A stretch of 15,288 nt of DNA from JACZUI01 sp041599115 (GTDB taxonomy: Bacteria; Actinomycetota; Acidimicrobiia; Spongiisociales; ZC4RG35), in contig JBFHXF010000044.1 in the NCBI GenBank assembly GCA_041599115.1, forward strand, positions 1-15,288, written 5' to 3'. The notes under the pieces are model-generated. The model saw nothing but the letters and a program-made list of their open reading frames with translations, ran no database searches and was not told the origin of the DNA. Below are positions 1-6,932 of the stretch, in pieces; positions within the stretch are counted from its first letter, which is position 1, and the number at the start of each line of letters is the position of its first letter. Both the position numbers and the translations under genes were made by a program.

Positions 1-123
1 CACCTCCCCATCTCGGCCTGCGGCCTCGCCCCCTCCGTCACTACGTGACACCTCCCCCAACGTCGCTTCGCTCCTGGGGGAGGAAACGGGGGGGAGTACC
101 GGCGCAGCCGGGGAGGAGGGCAG
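1..123. repeat. Gene-free chain of short palindromes downstream of rseP
   Basis: No coding region is supported here. Four perfect inverted repeats follow one another: GGCC/GGCC at 15-18 and 22-25, GTCAC/GTGAC at 37-41 and 45-49, CCTCCCCCA/TGGGGGAGG at 51-59 and 75-83 with a 15-base loop, and CCGGC/GCCGG at 99-103 and 107-111. CACCTCCCC occurs twice, at 1-9 and 49-57, 48 bases apart. The spacers between hairpins are strongly polarised into G-only or C-only runs, for example seven G at 88-94. The 9-bp stem at 51-83 lies about 40 bases past the rseP stop and could act as a terminator for the minus-strand operon, but no T-run follows it. The mosaic looks more like a dispersed intergenic repeat; copy number cannot be judged from one window. 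Confidence 0.55.
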
Positions 124-1239
124 TCAGGACAGGCTGATTGGGTTGACCACATCGAGAATGATGGCGACAAAACCCAGGAAGGCGAACAACACGATCACTG
201 CCGCTGCCACCGGCGCGAGTTTCCTGACATTCGCCTCCCGACCAGTCAGTTTCTCGAACACAGCCACGGCAAAATGCCCCCCGTCCAAGGGGAACAACGG
301 CAGAAGATTTATCGTCGCGAGGATCACATTCACCAGTGCGAGAATCCCGGCGAAGGCGGCCAACGACTGTGTCTGCGACCCGATGTTGACCAGTCCGATC
401 GGGCTGACCGGCCGGATCTCCTCATCGATATTGGTGTTGCCCGCGAAGACTCCCACGTATTGGGCGAGGCTGGAAGGCTTGATCATGTCACCCATGGCCC
501 GGAAGGTGAACCCGATCCCATCCCAGACGTTCTGACCCGCGAGCCCAACCCCTTCGAGGGGGCCCGGTCGATATCGGGGATCGAACGGGCTGACACCGAG
601 AAAGCCGACAACGGTCCCGTCGGGAAGGGTGCTCTTGACGAGATCGACGGCGACAGCCACCGCTTGGCCATCGCGTGAGATCTGCAGGACGGTTGGGCCG
701 GGACCAACCGACTCGAAGGCGGTGGTCACGTCGGTCCAATCAGCGATGGTGTATTGGCCAATGCCCGTGATCACATCACCCGGCTGGAGACCTGCCCTGA
801 CCGCCGGACTCGCCGTCTCCACGCCATTGACAACGACCGTGGGCACCAATTCGGCGACGACAGGCTGGGGGTCGGGGATTCCGCTGGAGAGCAGAATCAC
901 GTAGAAGAGCACCAGCGCAATTGCGTAGTTCATCCCAACTCCAGCGAGTACGACGATGCTCTTCTCCCAGAACTTCTTTTCCCGATAGGTCCGACCCATG
1001 TCCTCGGGCGACACTTCTTCGAGCGGATTCATGCCGACGATGCGGACATACCCCCCCAATGGGAGCCACTTGAACCCGTATTCGGTCTCACCGCGGTGGA
1101 TTGACCAGATCCTGGGTCCAAAACCGAAGAAGAACTGCGTGACCTTGATTCCAACGGCCTTGGCCGCCAGGAAGTGGCCCGCCTCGTGGGCAGCAACGAA
1201 TAAGACGATCGCGGCCGCAGCGGCTAGGCCCTGGAGCAT
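124..1239 (-). CDS. rseP: RseP/Rip1-type site-2 intramembrane zinc metalloprotease
   Basis: This is a 371-residue M50 protease that cleaves transmembrane anti-sigma factors or signal peptides inside the membrane. The first helix carries the zinc motif HEAGH (residues 18-22). PLGGYV (60-65) is the usual membrane-reentrant loop. A single PDZ domain lies at about 125-200. The third zinc ligand is in the LDG motif (318-320) of NLLPLFPLDGGH. Helices are predicted near 5-25, 95-118, 293-313 and 341-364. The ATG is the only start between it and the dxr stop, which is in the same frame 30 bases upstream. A good Shine-Dalgarno is not at a usable distance (GGGGAGG ends about 20 bases upstream), but TACCGT sits six bases before the ATG, suggesting a second, leaderless promoter. 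The position after dxr matches M. tuberculosis rip1. Its substrates are not visible here. Confidence 0.93.
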   Translation of the reverse strand: MLQGLAAAAAIVLFVAAHEAGHFLAAKAVGIKVTQFFFGFGPRIWSIHRGETEYGFKWLPLGGYVRIVGMNPLEEVSPEDMGRTYREKKFWEKSIVVLAGVGMNYAIALVLFYVILLSSGIPDPQPVVAELVPTVVVNGVETASPAVRAGLQPGDVITGIGQYTIADWTDVTTAFESVGPGPTVLQISRDGQAVAVAVDLVKSTLPDGTVVGFLGVSPFDPRYRPGPLEGVGLAGQNVWDGIGFTFRAMGDMIKPSSLAQYVGVFAGNTNIDEEIRPVSPIGLVNIGSQTQSLAAFAGILALVNVILATINLLPLFPLDGGHFAVAVFEKLTGREANVRKLAPVAAAVIVLFAFLGFVAIILDVVNPISLS

Positions 1240-1245
1240 CCGGTC

Positions 1246-1251
1246 ACGGTA
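1246..1251 (-). promoter_or_regulatory. Candidate leaderless -10 element for rseP
   Basis: On the minus strand TACCGT is followed by six bases (GACCGG) and then the rseP ATG. This fits the actinobacterial TANNNT element with transcription starting at or next to the start codon. It lies in the 30-base gap after dxr, so rseP may be transcribed both from the operon and by itself. No -35 element is obvious. Confidence 0.5.
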
Positions 1252-1269
1252 ATCGGAGGCCTCCCCTAG

Positions 1270-2415
1270 TCAGCAGACACTGGCAATCAGAGAGGCCGCA
1301 GCAGCTCTCGCCTCCCGATCCACCGCGATCACATCATCGACCGTCTCGACCGATCTTTGTGGCACCATTTCCAGCGTCCTGCCGACCACATCTGCAATCC
1401 CGGTGAATCCGAGGCGCCTCTGCAGGAAGGCTTCGACTGCTACCTCATCGGCTGCATTGAGCACGGCAGGAGACGACCCGCCGGCGCGCCCCGCCGCGAA
1501 TGCCAGGTCGAGAGACGGAAAAGCCTTCCGGTCAGGAGCCTCGAAGCTGAGTTCACGGCCGGCGAGATCGAAAGGGGCGCCGAGCCCTACGCTACGGCCC
1601 GGTGTCGTCAAGGCGTACTGAATCGGAATCCGCATGTCCGCATGACCCAGATGGCCCTTCCATGATCCGTCGACGAACTCCACCGCCGAGTGCAAAATCG
1701 ATTGCGGATGAATCACCACATCGATGCGGTCAAATGGGATGTCGAAGAGGTGATACGCCTCTATCACCTCCAGTCCCTTGTTCATCAAGGTTGCGGAGTC
1801 GACCGTGATCCGGCGTCCCATGTTCCATGTGGGGTGGTCGAGTGCCTGATCAGGAGTCACTGTTGTCATTTCGGTTCGGGTCCATCCTCGAAACGGACCA
1901 CCCGAGGCCGTGAGGATCATCCTTGCCACCGATTCGACAGGTTCGCCCCACAGGCATTGATAAAGGGCCGAATGCTCACTGTCGATGGGAACCAGCTCTC
2001 CACCGCCCCGTTTCATGGCAGCTTTCACCACGGGACCACCGGCGACCAGGCTCTCCTTGTTCGCCAACGCGACCCTGTTTCCAGCTTCCAAGGCCGCCAC
2101 GGTCGATCGCAGACCGGCTGCCCCTACGATCCCGTTGACGATGACGGCACCGGGTGTTGCTGCCGCCTCGATCAGCGCCTCCGTGCCGAAACGGGCTCTC
2201 GACCCCAGTGCCCGGCCAAATTCGTCCCGTTCTTCGCTCGATCCCCCGGTGGCGATCACAATCGCCTCGGGGTATCTCGAGGCGAGAGCAATGAAATCAG
2301 GCGATGGTGTTCGGGCCGCGATCGAACTGACCTGCGCCCCGAGATGATCGACAACCTCCAGTGTCTGTGTCCCTATCGAACCGGTCGCGCCGAGCACGAC
2401 CACGGAGCGGTTCAC
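1270..2415 (-). CDS. dxr: 1-deoxy-D-xylulose 5-phosphate reductoisomerase
   Basis: This enzyme converts DXP to MEP with NADPH and a divalent metal, the first committed step of the non-mevalonate isoprenoid pathway, in the cytosol. The protein is 381 residues, normal for the family. The NADPH-binding loop GATGSIG is at 9-15, ANKES at 118-122, and the metal ligands are D145 and E147 (in IDSEHS) and E216 (in NKGLE). The mobile loop over the substrate starts at HPTW (194-197), and HPQS is at 236-239. The open frame extends far upstream into cdsA, but homology begins at VNRSVVVLGATG. The GTG there overlaps the cdsA stop as GTGA (2412-2415), which indicates translational coupling, so the longer reading is rejected. 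It is followed 30 bases later by rseP. Confidence 0.96.
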   Translation of the reverse strand: MNRSVVVLGATGSIGTQTLEVVDHLGAQVSSIAARTPSPDFIALASRYPEAIVIATGGSSEERDEFGRALGSRARFGTEALIEAAATPGAVIVNGIVGAAGLRSTVAALEAGNRVALANKESLVAGGPVVKAAMKRGGGELVPIDSEHSALYQCLWGEPVESVARMILTASGGPFRGWTRTEMTTVTPDQALDHPTWNMGRRITVDSATLMNKGLEVIEAYHLFDIPFDRIDVVIHPQSILHSAVEFVDGSWKGHLGHADMRIPIQYALTTPGRSVGLGAPFDLAGRELSFEAPDRKAFPSLDLAFAAGRAGGSSPAVLNAADEVAVEAFLQRRLGFTGIADVVGRTLEMVPQRSVETVDDVIAVDREARAAAASLIASVC

Positions 2416-3596
2416 AACAGCCCGAAACCCCGAAAAAGGAGATAGACGGCCGGGATGACCAGTATGAAGCTGTCGATGCGATCGAGGATGCCGCCATGGC
2501 CAGGTAGCACCGATCCCATGTCCTTGACCCCCAGCGACCGCTTGACCATCGACTCGATCGCGTCTCCGATCGGTGAGAAGATCGATACCACCAGCGCCAC
2601 AGCCATTGCTCGATTGAAGCCGATGGCTTCCCAGGCAGGAAAAGTCGAGAGAACGGCGGCTGTCGCAAACGAGATGGCCGCGCCACCGAGAAGACCCTCG
2701 AGGGTCTTGTTCGGCGAGATTTTCGGCGACAGTCTCCTCCGCCCGAACGAGCGTCCAACGAAGAAGGCGCCGCTGTCGTTCATGGCTACCAGGAGCACCA
2801 CGAACATAATGTTGGCCACGGGGGACGGACCTCTCGCAATGAGGATGGCGAAGGAAAGGAGGCCCACCCAGGCGAATCCGGCCACGGTAACGGCTGCATT
2901 CTCGACGGCCTTTCTCCGCGAAGACAGCGAGAAGAAGAGCACCGTCAAACCGGCGAAACCTCCCGCCCATCCGGCGATGGCACTCGCTCCGGATGTCTCG
3001 GCGCTGACAGCCATCAACAACACGGCAAGCAGACCGAACAGGGCAATGGGGCTATAGCCCCGAGTGCGCACGGTGGAGTAGAACTCACCGGTGGCCACCA
3101 CCATCACGAGACCGATGAACCCGGCGAACCACCATCCCCCGAGCAGAAGGCTTCCAACGAACATTCCAAAAACGATGAGTGCCGAGGCGATTCGCATCGT
3201 CATGTCGGAGCTGGCGGCCTGCTCGGACGCCTCATATGTCTCTTCGGGGTCGAGAACGGTGCCGGTCACATCCTCGAATCCGACCAGACCGGTGTCGACG
3301 CCGGGCACGGTGGCTGCCACTGCCTGGAGCTCCCATTGCTCTGCGGCTGCCCGGCTCACGTCCTCGGCGAGCCCCCGGTACTCCTCTGTGGTCGCCGACG
3401 AGTACTCGAGGGAGGTGAACTCGTCGAGTTCGCTCGGCTCGGCGGCCATGGCATCCCAGTCCTCGAGATCGACGCCGTCGGCGGCTTCTCCCGGATCGAG
3501 GCCGAGGCCGGGAAGCGTGAACACCTCGGCGTCCGACCCCTCGTCTTCCCAGGGGCGTCCAAATGACTTGCCCTTCTTCGAATCTCCGTTGTCCAT
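2412..3596 (-). CDS. cdsA: Phosphatidate cytidylyltransferase (CDP-diacylglycerol synthase) with an acidic N-terminal extension
   Basis: CdsA makes CDP-diacylglycerol from phosphatidic acid and CTP in the inner membrane, the branch point for phospholipid synthesis. The catalytic part, from about residue 135, is a multi-helix membrane domain. It carries the family signature near 349-375, with KRSLGVKD (352-359), PGHGG (365-369) and DRID (372-375). An earlier conserved stretch has D274 and the loop KISPNKTLEG (292-301). The protein is 394 residues because about 130 residues precede the first helix. I count 34 Asp/Glu and only 6 Lys/Arg in the first 131 residues, with no recognisable domain; it is probably a disordered cytosolic tail. 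The start codon overlaps the frr stop by one base (TAATG) and has CGAGG four bases before it, so the extension is truly in the frame. Its function is unknown. Confidence 0.93.
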   Translation of the reverse strand: MDNGDSKKGKSFGRPWEDEGSDAEVFTLPGLGLDPGEAADGVDLEDWDAMAAEPSELDEFTSLEYSSATTEEYRGLAEDVSRAAAEQWELQAVAATVPGVDTGLVGFEDVTGTVLDPEETYEASEQAASSDMTMRIASALIVFGMFVGSLLLGGWWFAGFIGLVMVVATGEFYSTVRTRGYSPIALFGLLAVLLMAVSAETSGASAIAGWAGGFAGLTVLFFSLSSRRKAVENAAVTVAGFAWVGLLSFAILIARGPSPVANIMFVVLLVAMNDSGAFFVGRSFGRRRLSPKISPNKTLEGLLGGAAISFATAAVLSTFPAWEAIGFNRAMAVALVVSIFSPIGDAIESMVKRSLGVKDMGSVLPGHGGILDRIDSFILVIPAVYLLFRGFGLL

Positions 3597-4147
3597 TAGA
3601 CCTCGAGCAACTCTTCCTCTTTGTTCGACACCAAATGATCGATGCGCTCAACAAAGGAATCGGTCAGTTTCTGAAGTTCATCTTCGCCACGTCGAATGTC
3701 ATCGTCGGAGATCTCTCCGTGAAGTGCCTCCATGTCGGTCTTGGAGTGACGACGCACATTGCGAATAGCCACCCGCCCCTCCTCGGCCATGTTCTTGACG
3801 AGACGGATCAGATCTTTGCGGCGCTCTTCGGTCAGCGGGGGGAAGGCGATGCGTATCACCGACCCGTCGTTCGAAGGGTTGAGGCCGAGATCCGCCATTT
3901 GAATGGCTCTCTCGATGTCGGTGATCGTGGAGCGGTCGAAGGGCTGGACGACCAGCATCCGGGGCTCGGGCACCGCTATCGAGGCAAGCTGTTGTAGCGA
4001 GGTTGGCGATCCGTAGTAATCGACACTGATTCTCTGCAGAAGCTGGGGATTGGCGCGTCCGGTCCTCACCGTCGAAAACTCGGTGGCGACATGATCGACT
4101 GCCATCTCCATCTTGTGCTCAGCTTCCGTCAAGAGGTCGTCGATCAT
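3596..4147 (-). CDS. frr: Ribosome recycling factor
   Basis: RRF works with EF-G to split post-termination ribosomes. The protein is 183 residues from the ATG chosen here (185 if an in-frame GTG two codons earlier is used), matching the usual ~185. The typical segments are present: the VRTGRANP stretch, YYGSPTSLQQLASI, the hinge region, PPLTEERRKDL and NVRRHSK. A GAGGAG Shine-Dalgarno at 4153-4158 is five bases from the ATG but would overlap the GTG, which decides the start. It lies 12 bases after pyrH and is followed by cdsA with a one-base overlap, so it is part of a single translated unit. Confidence 0.97.
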   Translation of the reverse strand: MIDDLLTEAEHKMEMAVDHVATEFSTVRTGRANPQLLQRISVDYYGSPTSLQQLASIAVPEPRMLVVQPFDRSTITDIERAIQMADLGLNPSNDGSVIRIAFPPLTEERRKDLIRLVKNMAEEGRVAIRNVRRHSKTDMEALHGEISDDDIRRGEDELQKLTDSFVERIDHLVSNKEEELLEV

Positions 4148-4152
4148 GGTCA

Positions 4153-4158
4153 CTCCTC
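4153..4158 (-). promoter_or_regulatory. Shine-Dalgarno that selects the frr ATG
   Basis: GAGGAG on the minus strand ends five bases before the ATG at 4147. Its last G is the first base of the alternative GTG at 4153, so initiation at that GTG by this site is sterically implausible. Confidence 0.75.
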
Positions 4159-4159
4159 G

Positions 4160-4876
4160 CTAATGGATCACAGTCCCGAGGTCTTCGCCGCGAACAGCCC
4201 TGACGATGTTGCCGGGGGTGTTCATATCAAACACGACGATCGGCACGTTGTGCTCCTTGCACATCGTAACGGCGGTCGTGTCCATCACCCTGAGTTCGCG
4301 AGCAATGAATTCCATATACGAAAGCTCTTCATGACGCTGGGCGTCGGCGTTGGTAGCGGGATCGGAGTCGTAGATCCCATCCACCTTGCTCGCCTTGAGC
4401 AACACATCGGCGTTGATCTCGATCGCTCGCAGGGCAGCGGTGGTGTCTGTCGTGAAGAAGGGGTTGCCGGTGCCGGCCGCGAAAATCACCACGCGGCCCT
4501 TTTCGAGATGCCTGATCGCGCGTAGCCGGATATACGGTTCGGCCAGTTCCTGCATGGTTATTGCGCTCTGAACCCGAGTTACCACACCTTGCTTCTCCAG
4601 GGCATCACGCAGGGCCAGAGCATTGATGACCGTCGCCAACATGCCCATGTAATCGGCTGATGCCGGATCCATCCCCTTCGCCGCCTGGGAGACGCCTCGG
4701 AAGATATTGCCCCCGCCCACAACCACGGCCACCTGGGCGCCGCCATCGAGAGCAACGGCTATCTCCTCAGCCACCCTGTGGACCGAGGCCGAGTCGATTC
4801 CATATCCGACCTGTGGGTCGGCGAACGCCTCCCCTGACAGTTTCAGCAGGACCCTGCGGTCTGTGGTGTCGGACAC
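4160..4876 (-). CDS. pyrH: Uridylate (UMP) kinase, bacterial hexameric type
   Basis: PyrH phosphorylates UMP to UDP with ATP in pyrimidine nucleotide synthesis; it belongs to the amino-acid-kinase fold family and is unrelated to eukaryotic UMP/CMP kinases. At 238 residues the length is normal. Visible motifs are LLKLSGE with the phosphate-binding lysine K12, GGGN (54-57), the UMP-contacting D75 region DYMGMLAT, GTGNPFFTTD (135-144) and KVDG (164-167). The start is GTG with a strong AGGAGG five bases upstream. An ATG two bases before it is out of frame. Nine bases separate it from tsf. In many bacteria this enzyme is feedback-inhibited by UTP and activated by GTP; the sequence does not show which form applies. 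Confidence 0.97.
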   Translation of the reverse strand: MSDTTDRRVLLKLSGEAFADPQVGYGIDSASVHRVAEEIAVALDGGAQVAVVVGGGNIFRGVSQAAKGMDPASADYMGMLATVINALALRDALEKQGVVTRVQSAITMQELAEPYIRLRAIRHLEKGRVVIFAAGTGNPFFTTDTTAALRAIEINADVLLKASKVDGIYDSDPATNADAQRHEELSYMEFIARELRVMDTTAVTMCKEHNVPIVVFDMNTPGNIVRAVRGEDLGTVIH

Positions 4877-4881
4877 ATTCC

Positions 4882-4887
4882 CCTCCT
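4882..4887 (-). promoter_or_regulatory. Shine-Dalgarno for the pyrH GTG start, overlapping the tsf stop
   Basis: AGGAGG on the minus strand is five bases from the pyrH GTG. Its first two bases (AG) belong to the TAG stop of tsf, so a ribosome ending on tsf is positioned over the next initiation site. It supports the GTG as the real start. Confidence 0.8.
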
Positions 4888-5497
4888 ATTCGCCAATCGC
4901 CAGTCGGGCGAAGCGACGCACCGAGATGTTTTCACCCATTCTGGTTGCCAGATCGGCGACGAGTTGGCCCACGGTGCCCTCGAACATCTCTGAGTTGACG
5001 AATCTCTGGTCGTAGAGCACATTCTCGCCATACCAGGCCTCGATCTTGCCATCGACGATCCTATCCATGACATTCTCTGGCTTGCCCTCGTTCACAGCTT
5101 GTCGCGAGATCAAATCCCGCTCCTTGGCGAGGGCGACTTCTTCTACCTGATCCCTTGTCACCCAGGTGGGGTTGCCCCAACTGATGTGCATCGCTATTGC
5201 GTCGGCGATCTGGCGGAACTCTTCGCTCTTGGCGACAAAATCGGTTTCACACACAAGCTGGACGAGCACCCCGAGGACCGGTCGGTCGTTCTGCATGTGA
5301 AGATAGGTGCCGATGGCACCTTCGGCTGCCTCACGGTCAGCCCGTTTGGCCATCTTGGCCTGGCCACGCTCGCGTAGCAGTTCGAAGGCTCGGTCCAGGT
5401 CCCCCTCGGCGTCGGCCAGTGCAGTCTTGGCATCCATCATTCCTACACCGGCGTCCTGCCGCAGCTTCTGGATGTCTTTTGCGGTGAAATCAGCCAT
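4886..5497 (-). CDS. tsf: Translation elongation factor Ts
   Basis: EF-Ts recharges EF-Tu by releasing GDP. The protein is 203 residues, the short type resembling Thermus rather than the ~270-residue mycobacterial or ~280-residue E. coli form. A UBA-like helical domain occupies about 5-40 (LRQDAGVGMMDAKTAL). The EF-Tu contact motif TDFVAKSEEF begins at residue 85, where T-D-F is the switch-opening element. One dimerisation subdomain seems to be missing relative to the long forms, as usual for short EF-Ts. It has ATG with GAGGAG upstream. It sits 12 bases after rpsB, the classical rpsB-tsf pair. Confidence 0.96.
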   Translation of the reverse strand: MADFTAKDIQKLRQDAGVGMMDAKTALADAEGDLDRAFELLRERGQAKMAKRADREAAEGAIGTYLHMQNDRPVLGVLVQLVCETDFVAKSEEFRQIADAIAMHISWGNPTWVTRDQVEEVALAKERDLISRQAVNEGKPENVMDRIVDGKIEAWYGENVLYDQRFVNSEMFEGTVGQLVADLATRMGENISVRRFARLAIGE

Positions 5498-5509
5498 ATC
5501 TCTCCTCGG

Positions 5510-6232
5510 TCAAGACTCTTCGGCGTCGCCCTTGGCAGCCTTGTTCCTGGCGAGTTCCCGACCCTCGTTCGCAGCGTCCGCGATTGCTCCAGCGATCAAG
5601 TCGGCGGCACGAATGGCATCGTCGTTGCCGGCGATGACATATTCCACCGCGTCAGGGTCACAGTTGCTGTCGAGCAGGGCGATGATCGGCAGTCCCAACC
5701 GGGCGGCCTCGGATACCGCGGTCGTCTCGGCATTCACATCGATGATGAACACAGCATCAGGCACGCGCTGCATGTCGGCCACACCACCGAGGTTCTGCTC
5801 CAGCTTGGCCAATTCGCGGCGTAGACGAAGCCGTTCCTTCTTGGGAAGGGCGTTGATCTCACCCGACGATTCCAGATTGCGAAGCTCGCGCATGTAGAAG
5901 ATTCGCTTCTGGATCGTGGTCCAGTTGGTGAGCATCCCCCCCAGCCATCTGTAATTGACGTATGGCATCCCGGAGCGACCCGCGTTCTCGGCGACGGCAT
6001 TCTGAGCCTGTTTCTTGGTCCCAACAAACAGGACCGTGCCGCCCCCCGCGACCAGGTCCTTTACGTACTTGGTCGCTTCCTGGATCTGGGTGACTGTCTG
6101 ACGCAGATCCATGATGTGGATGCCATTGCGCTCCCCATAGATATATGGGCGCATCTTGGGGTCCCAGCGCCGGGTCTGATGCCCGAAATGTACGCCGGCC
6201 TCCAAGAGCTGTTTCATTGTGACTTCAGCCAC
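5510..6232 (-). CDS. rpsB: 30S ribosomal protein S2
   Basis: S2 binds late to the back of the small subunit and is needed for S1/mRNA engagement. The protein is 240 residues from the GTG chosen here. It shows MKQLLEAGVHFGHQTRRW at the N terminus, IYGERNGIHIMDL, the VLFVGTKKQAQ strand-loop, YVNYRWLGGMLTN, a coiled-coil insertion near 105-150, and the second signature PDAVFIIDVNAE (158-169). The open frame extends 81 codons further upstream, but that part has no S2 homology and would remove the leader. The GTG has AAGGAG five bases before it. It is the first gene of the long minus-strand operon, with a structured leader and its own promoter. Confidence 0.96.
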   Translation of the reverse strand: MAEVTMKQLLEAGVHFGHQTRRWDPKMRPYIYGERNGIHIMDLRQTVTQIQEATKYVKDLVAGGGTVLFVGTKKQAQNAVAENAGRSGMPYVNYRWLGGMLTNWTTIQKRIFYMRELRNLESSGEINALPKKERLRLRRELAKLEQNLGGVADMQRVPDAVFIIDVNAETTAVSEAARLGLPIIALLDSNCDPDAVEYVIAGNDDAIRAADLIAGAIADAANEGRELARNKAAKGDAEES

Positions 6233-6344
6233 AACTGCTCCTTCCTGGTTGTTCCTCCGCGTGCGCGACCGGTGTCGCACTCTGAAACGAGTGACCCTCT
6301 TTCGGGACGTGCCCGACCAGCGAGGGTGCGCAAGCGTGCGTGAT
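6233..6344 (-). promoter_or_regulatory. Structured 5' leader of rpsB, candidate autoregulatory element
   Basis: The RNA between the predicted transcription start (about 6344) and the rpsB start is roughly 112 bases. It contains three inverted repeats that abut without gaps. ACCCTC/GAGGGT pairs 6322-6327 with 6294-6299 and encloses CGGG/CCCG (6312-6315 with 6303-6306). CACTC/GAGTG pairs 6289-6293 with 6278-6282. GCGAC/GTCGC pairs 6274-6278 with 6265-6269 around a four-base loop. Base 6278 is shared by the last two stems, so one of them is a pair shorter. S2 is known to repress rpsB-tsf in E. coli; assigning that role here is inference. Confidence 0.45.
6238..6243 (-). promoter_or_regulatory. 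Shine-Dalgarno that fixes the rpsB GTG start
   Basis: AAGGAG is followed by CAGTT and then GTG GCT GAA on the minus strand. The five-base spacing is optimal. A second purine run, GGAGG, about 15 bases further upstream has no start codon at a usable distance. Confidence 0.75.
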
Positions 6345-6350
6345 GCCCCG

Positions 6351-6356
6351 ATTGTA
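6351..6356 (-). promoter_or_regulatory. -10 element of the rpsB operon promoter
   Basis: TACAAT on the minus strand is the best -10 match upstream of rpsB. A weak -35, TTACCC (6375-6380), lies 18 bases away. Transcription would start near 6344. Strength fits a ribosomal-protein operon, but this is motif reading only. Confidence 0.5.
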
Positions 6357-6391
6357 TGACACCGCAATGTTGTTGGGTAATCGAGCAGGCG

Positions 6392-6397
6392 TACTGT
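6392..6397 (+). promoter_or_regulatory. Candidate leaderless promoter of ybaK
   Basis: TACTGT is six bases before the ybaK ATG, and TTGTTG (6370-6375) lies 16 bases upstream as a possible -35. The -35 zone overlaps that of the divergent rpsB promoter. The GAGG seen two bases before the ATG is too close to serve as a ribosome binding site. Confidence 0.5.
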
Positions 6398-6403
6398 GAG
6401 GTC

Positions 6404-6889
6404 ATGCCACAGCGACCTCCGGTCACCCCAGCCGTGAGGATCCTGCGCGCCGCCGGGATCACATACAGCGAACACGTCTTCAGCTACGACCGCTTTCCCG
6501 GGGCCATGGGTGCTGCCGAGGCTTTAGGCGTCGACCCGCATCAAGTGATCAAGACGCTGGTCATGGAGACCGATGACGGGAGCGGGGTCATAGTGTTGAT
6601 GCACGGCGACCGGGAAGTGTCCATCAAGTCCGCCGCGCGAGTTTTCGGAGCGAAAACGCTCAAGCCTGCCCGGGCGAGAGAGGCACTGAGATGGACCGGC
6701 TATCAGTTCGGTGGCACGTCGCCGCTTGGGATGAGGACCCAGCTTCCCATCCTCGTGGAGCAACAGATCGCATCACTTTCGCGGGTATATGTCAACGGTG
6801 GGAGGAGGGGCTTCCTGATCGGGATGACGACCGGCGACCTGCTGAAACTGTTCGAGCACCGTCTGGGAGACATCGCTGTAGCACCATGA
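6404..6889 (+). CDS. ybaK: Cys-tRNA(Pro) deacylase-like YbaK/EbsC protein
   Basis: The YbaK family removes cysteine mischarged on tRNA-Pro by prolyl-tRNA synthetase, acting in trans as an editing domain. The protein is 161 residues from the internal ATG at 6404, typical of the family. The conserved lysine is K50 in DPHQVIKTLVM, and the substrate-pocket loop GGTSPLGMRTQLPI is present near residues 103-116. The reading frame is open for 16 more codons upstream, but those residues are atypical and overlap the promoter zone, and TACTGT lies six bases before the chosen ATG. It is the only plus-strand gene in this part, divergent from rpsB and convergent with whiG. Its placement beside translation genes suits its role. 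Whether it edits Cys-tRNA(Pro) or another aminoacyl-tRNA cannot be told from sequence. Confidence 0.9.
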   Translation: MPQRPPVTPAVRILRAAGITYSEHVFSYDRFPGAMGAAEALGVDPHQVIKTLVMETDDGSGVIVLMHGDREVSIKSAARVFGAKTLKPARAREALRWTGYQFGGTSPLGMRTQLPILVEQQIASLSRVYVNGGRRGFLIGMTTGDLLKLFEHRLGDIAVAP

Positions 6890-6891
6890 CC

Positions 6892-6924
6892 CGGGCGGCA
6901 CCCTCAGACATGTCAGGAGGCCCG
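6892..6924. terminator. Weak hairpin between convergent ybaK and whiG
   Basis: CGGGC (6892-6896) pairs with GCCCG (6920-6924), and the enclosed part contains CCT/AGG and the self-complementary GACATGTC (6907-6914). It lies in the 43-base gap between two convergent stop codons, where a bidirectional terminator is expected. There is no T-run on either strand, and the stem has internal mismatches, so the call is tentative. Confidence 0.3.
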
Positions 6925-6932
6925 AGCCTTGC

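Noticed and set aside
1690..2445. A 251-codon plus-strand open frame
   Set aside because: It is antisense to dxr over nearly its whole length, and dxr has every catalytic motif in place. No family resemblance is visible in the shadow frame.
2416..2970. Extended 566-residue reading of dxr
   Set aside because: The extra part lies within cdsA in another frame and lacks homology. The GTG overlapping the cdsA stop gives a protein of family length.
3091..3768. 225-codon plus-strand open frame rich in Ser and Pro
   Set aside because: It is antisense to the acidic cdsA tail and the end of frr. The Ser/Arg/Pro bias is what the complement of an Asp/Glu-rich coding sequence gives.
6233..6475. Extended 321-residue reading of rpsB
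   Set aside because: The additional 81 codons are not S2-like and would cover the leader and promoter. A well-spaced AAGGAG points to the GTG at 6232.
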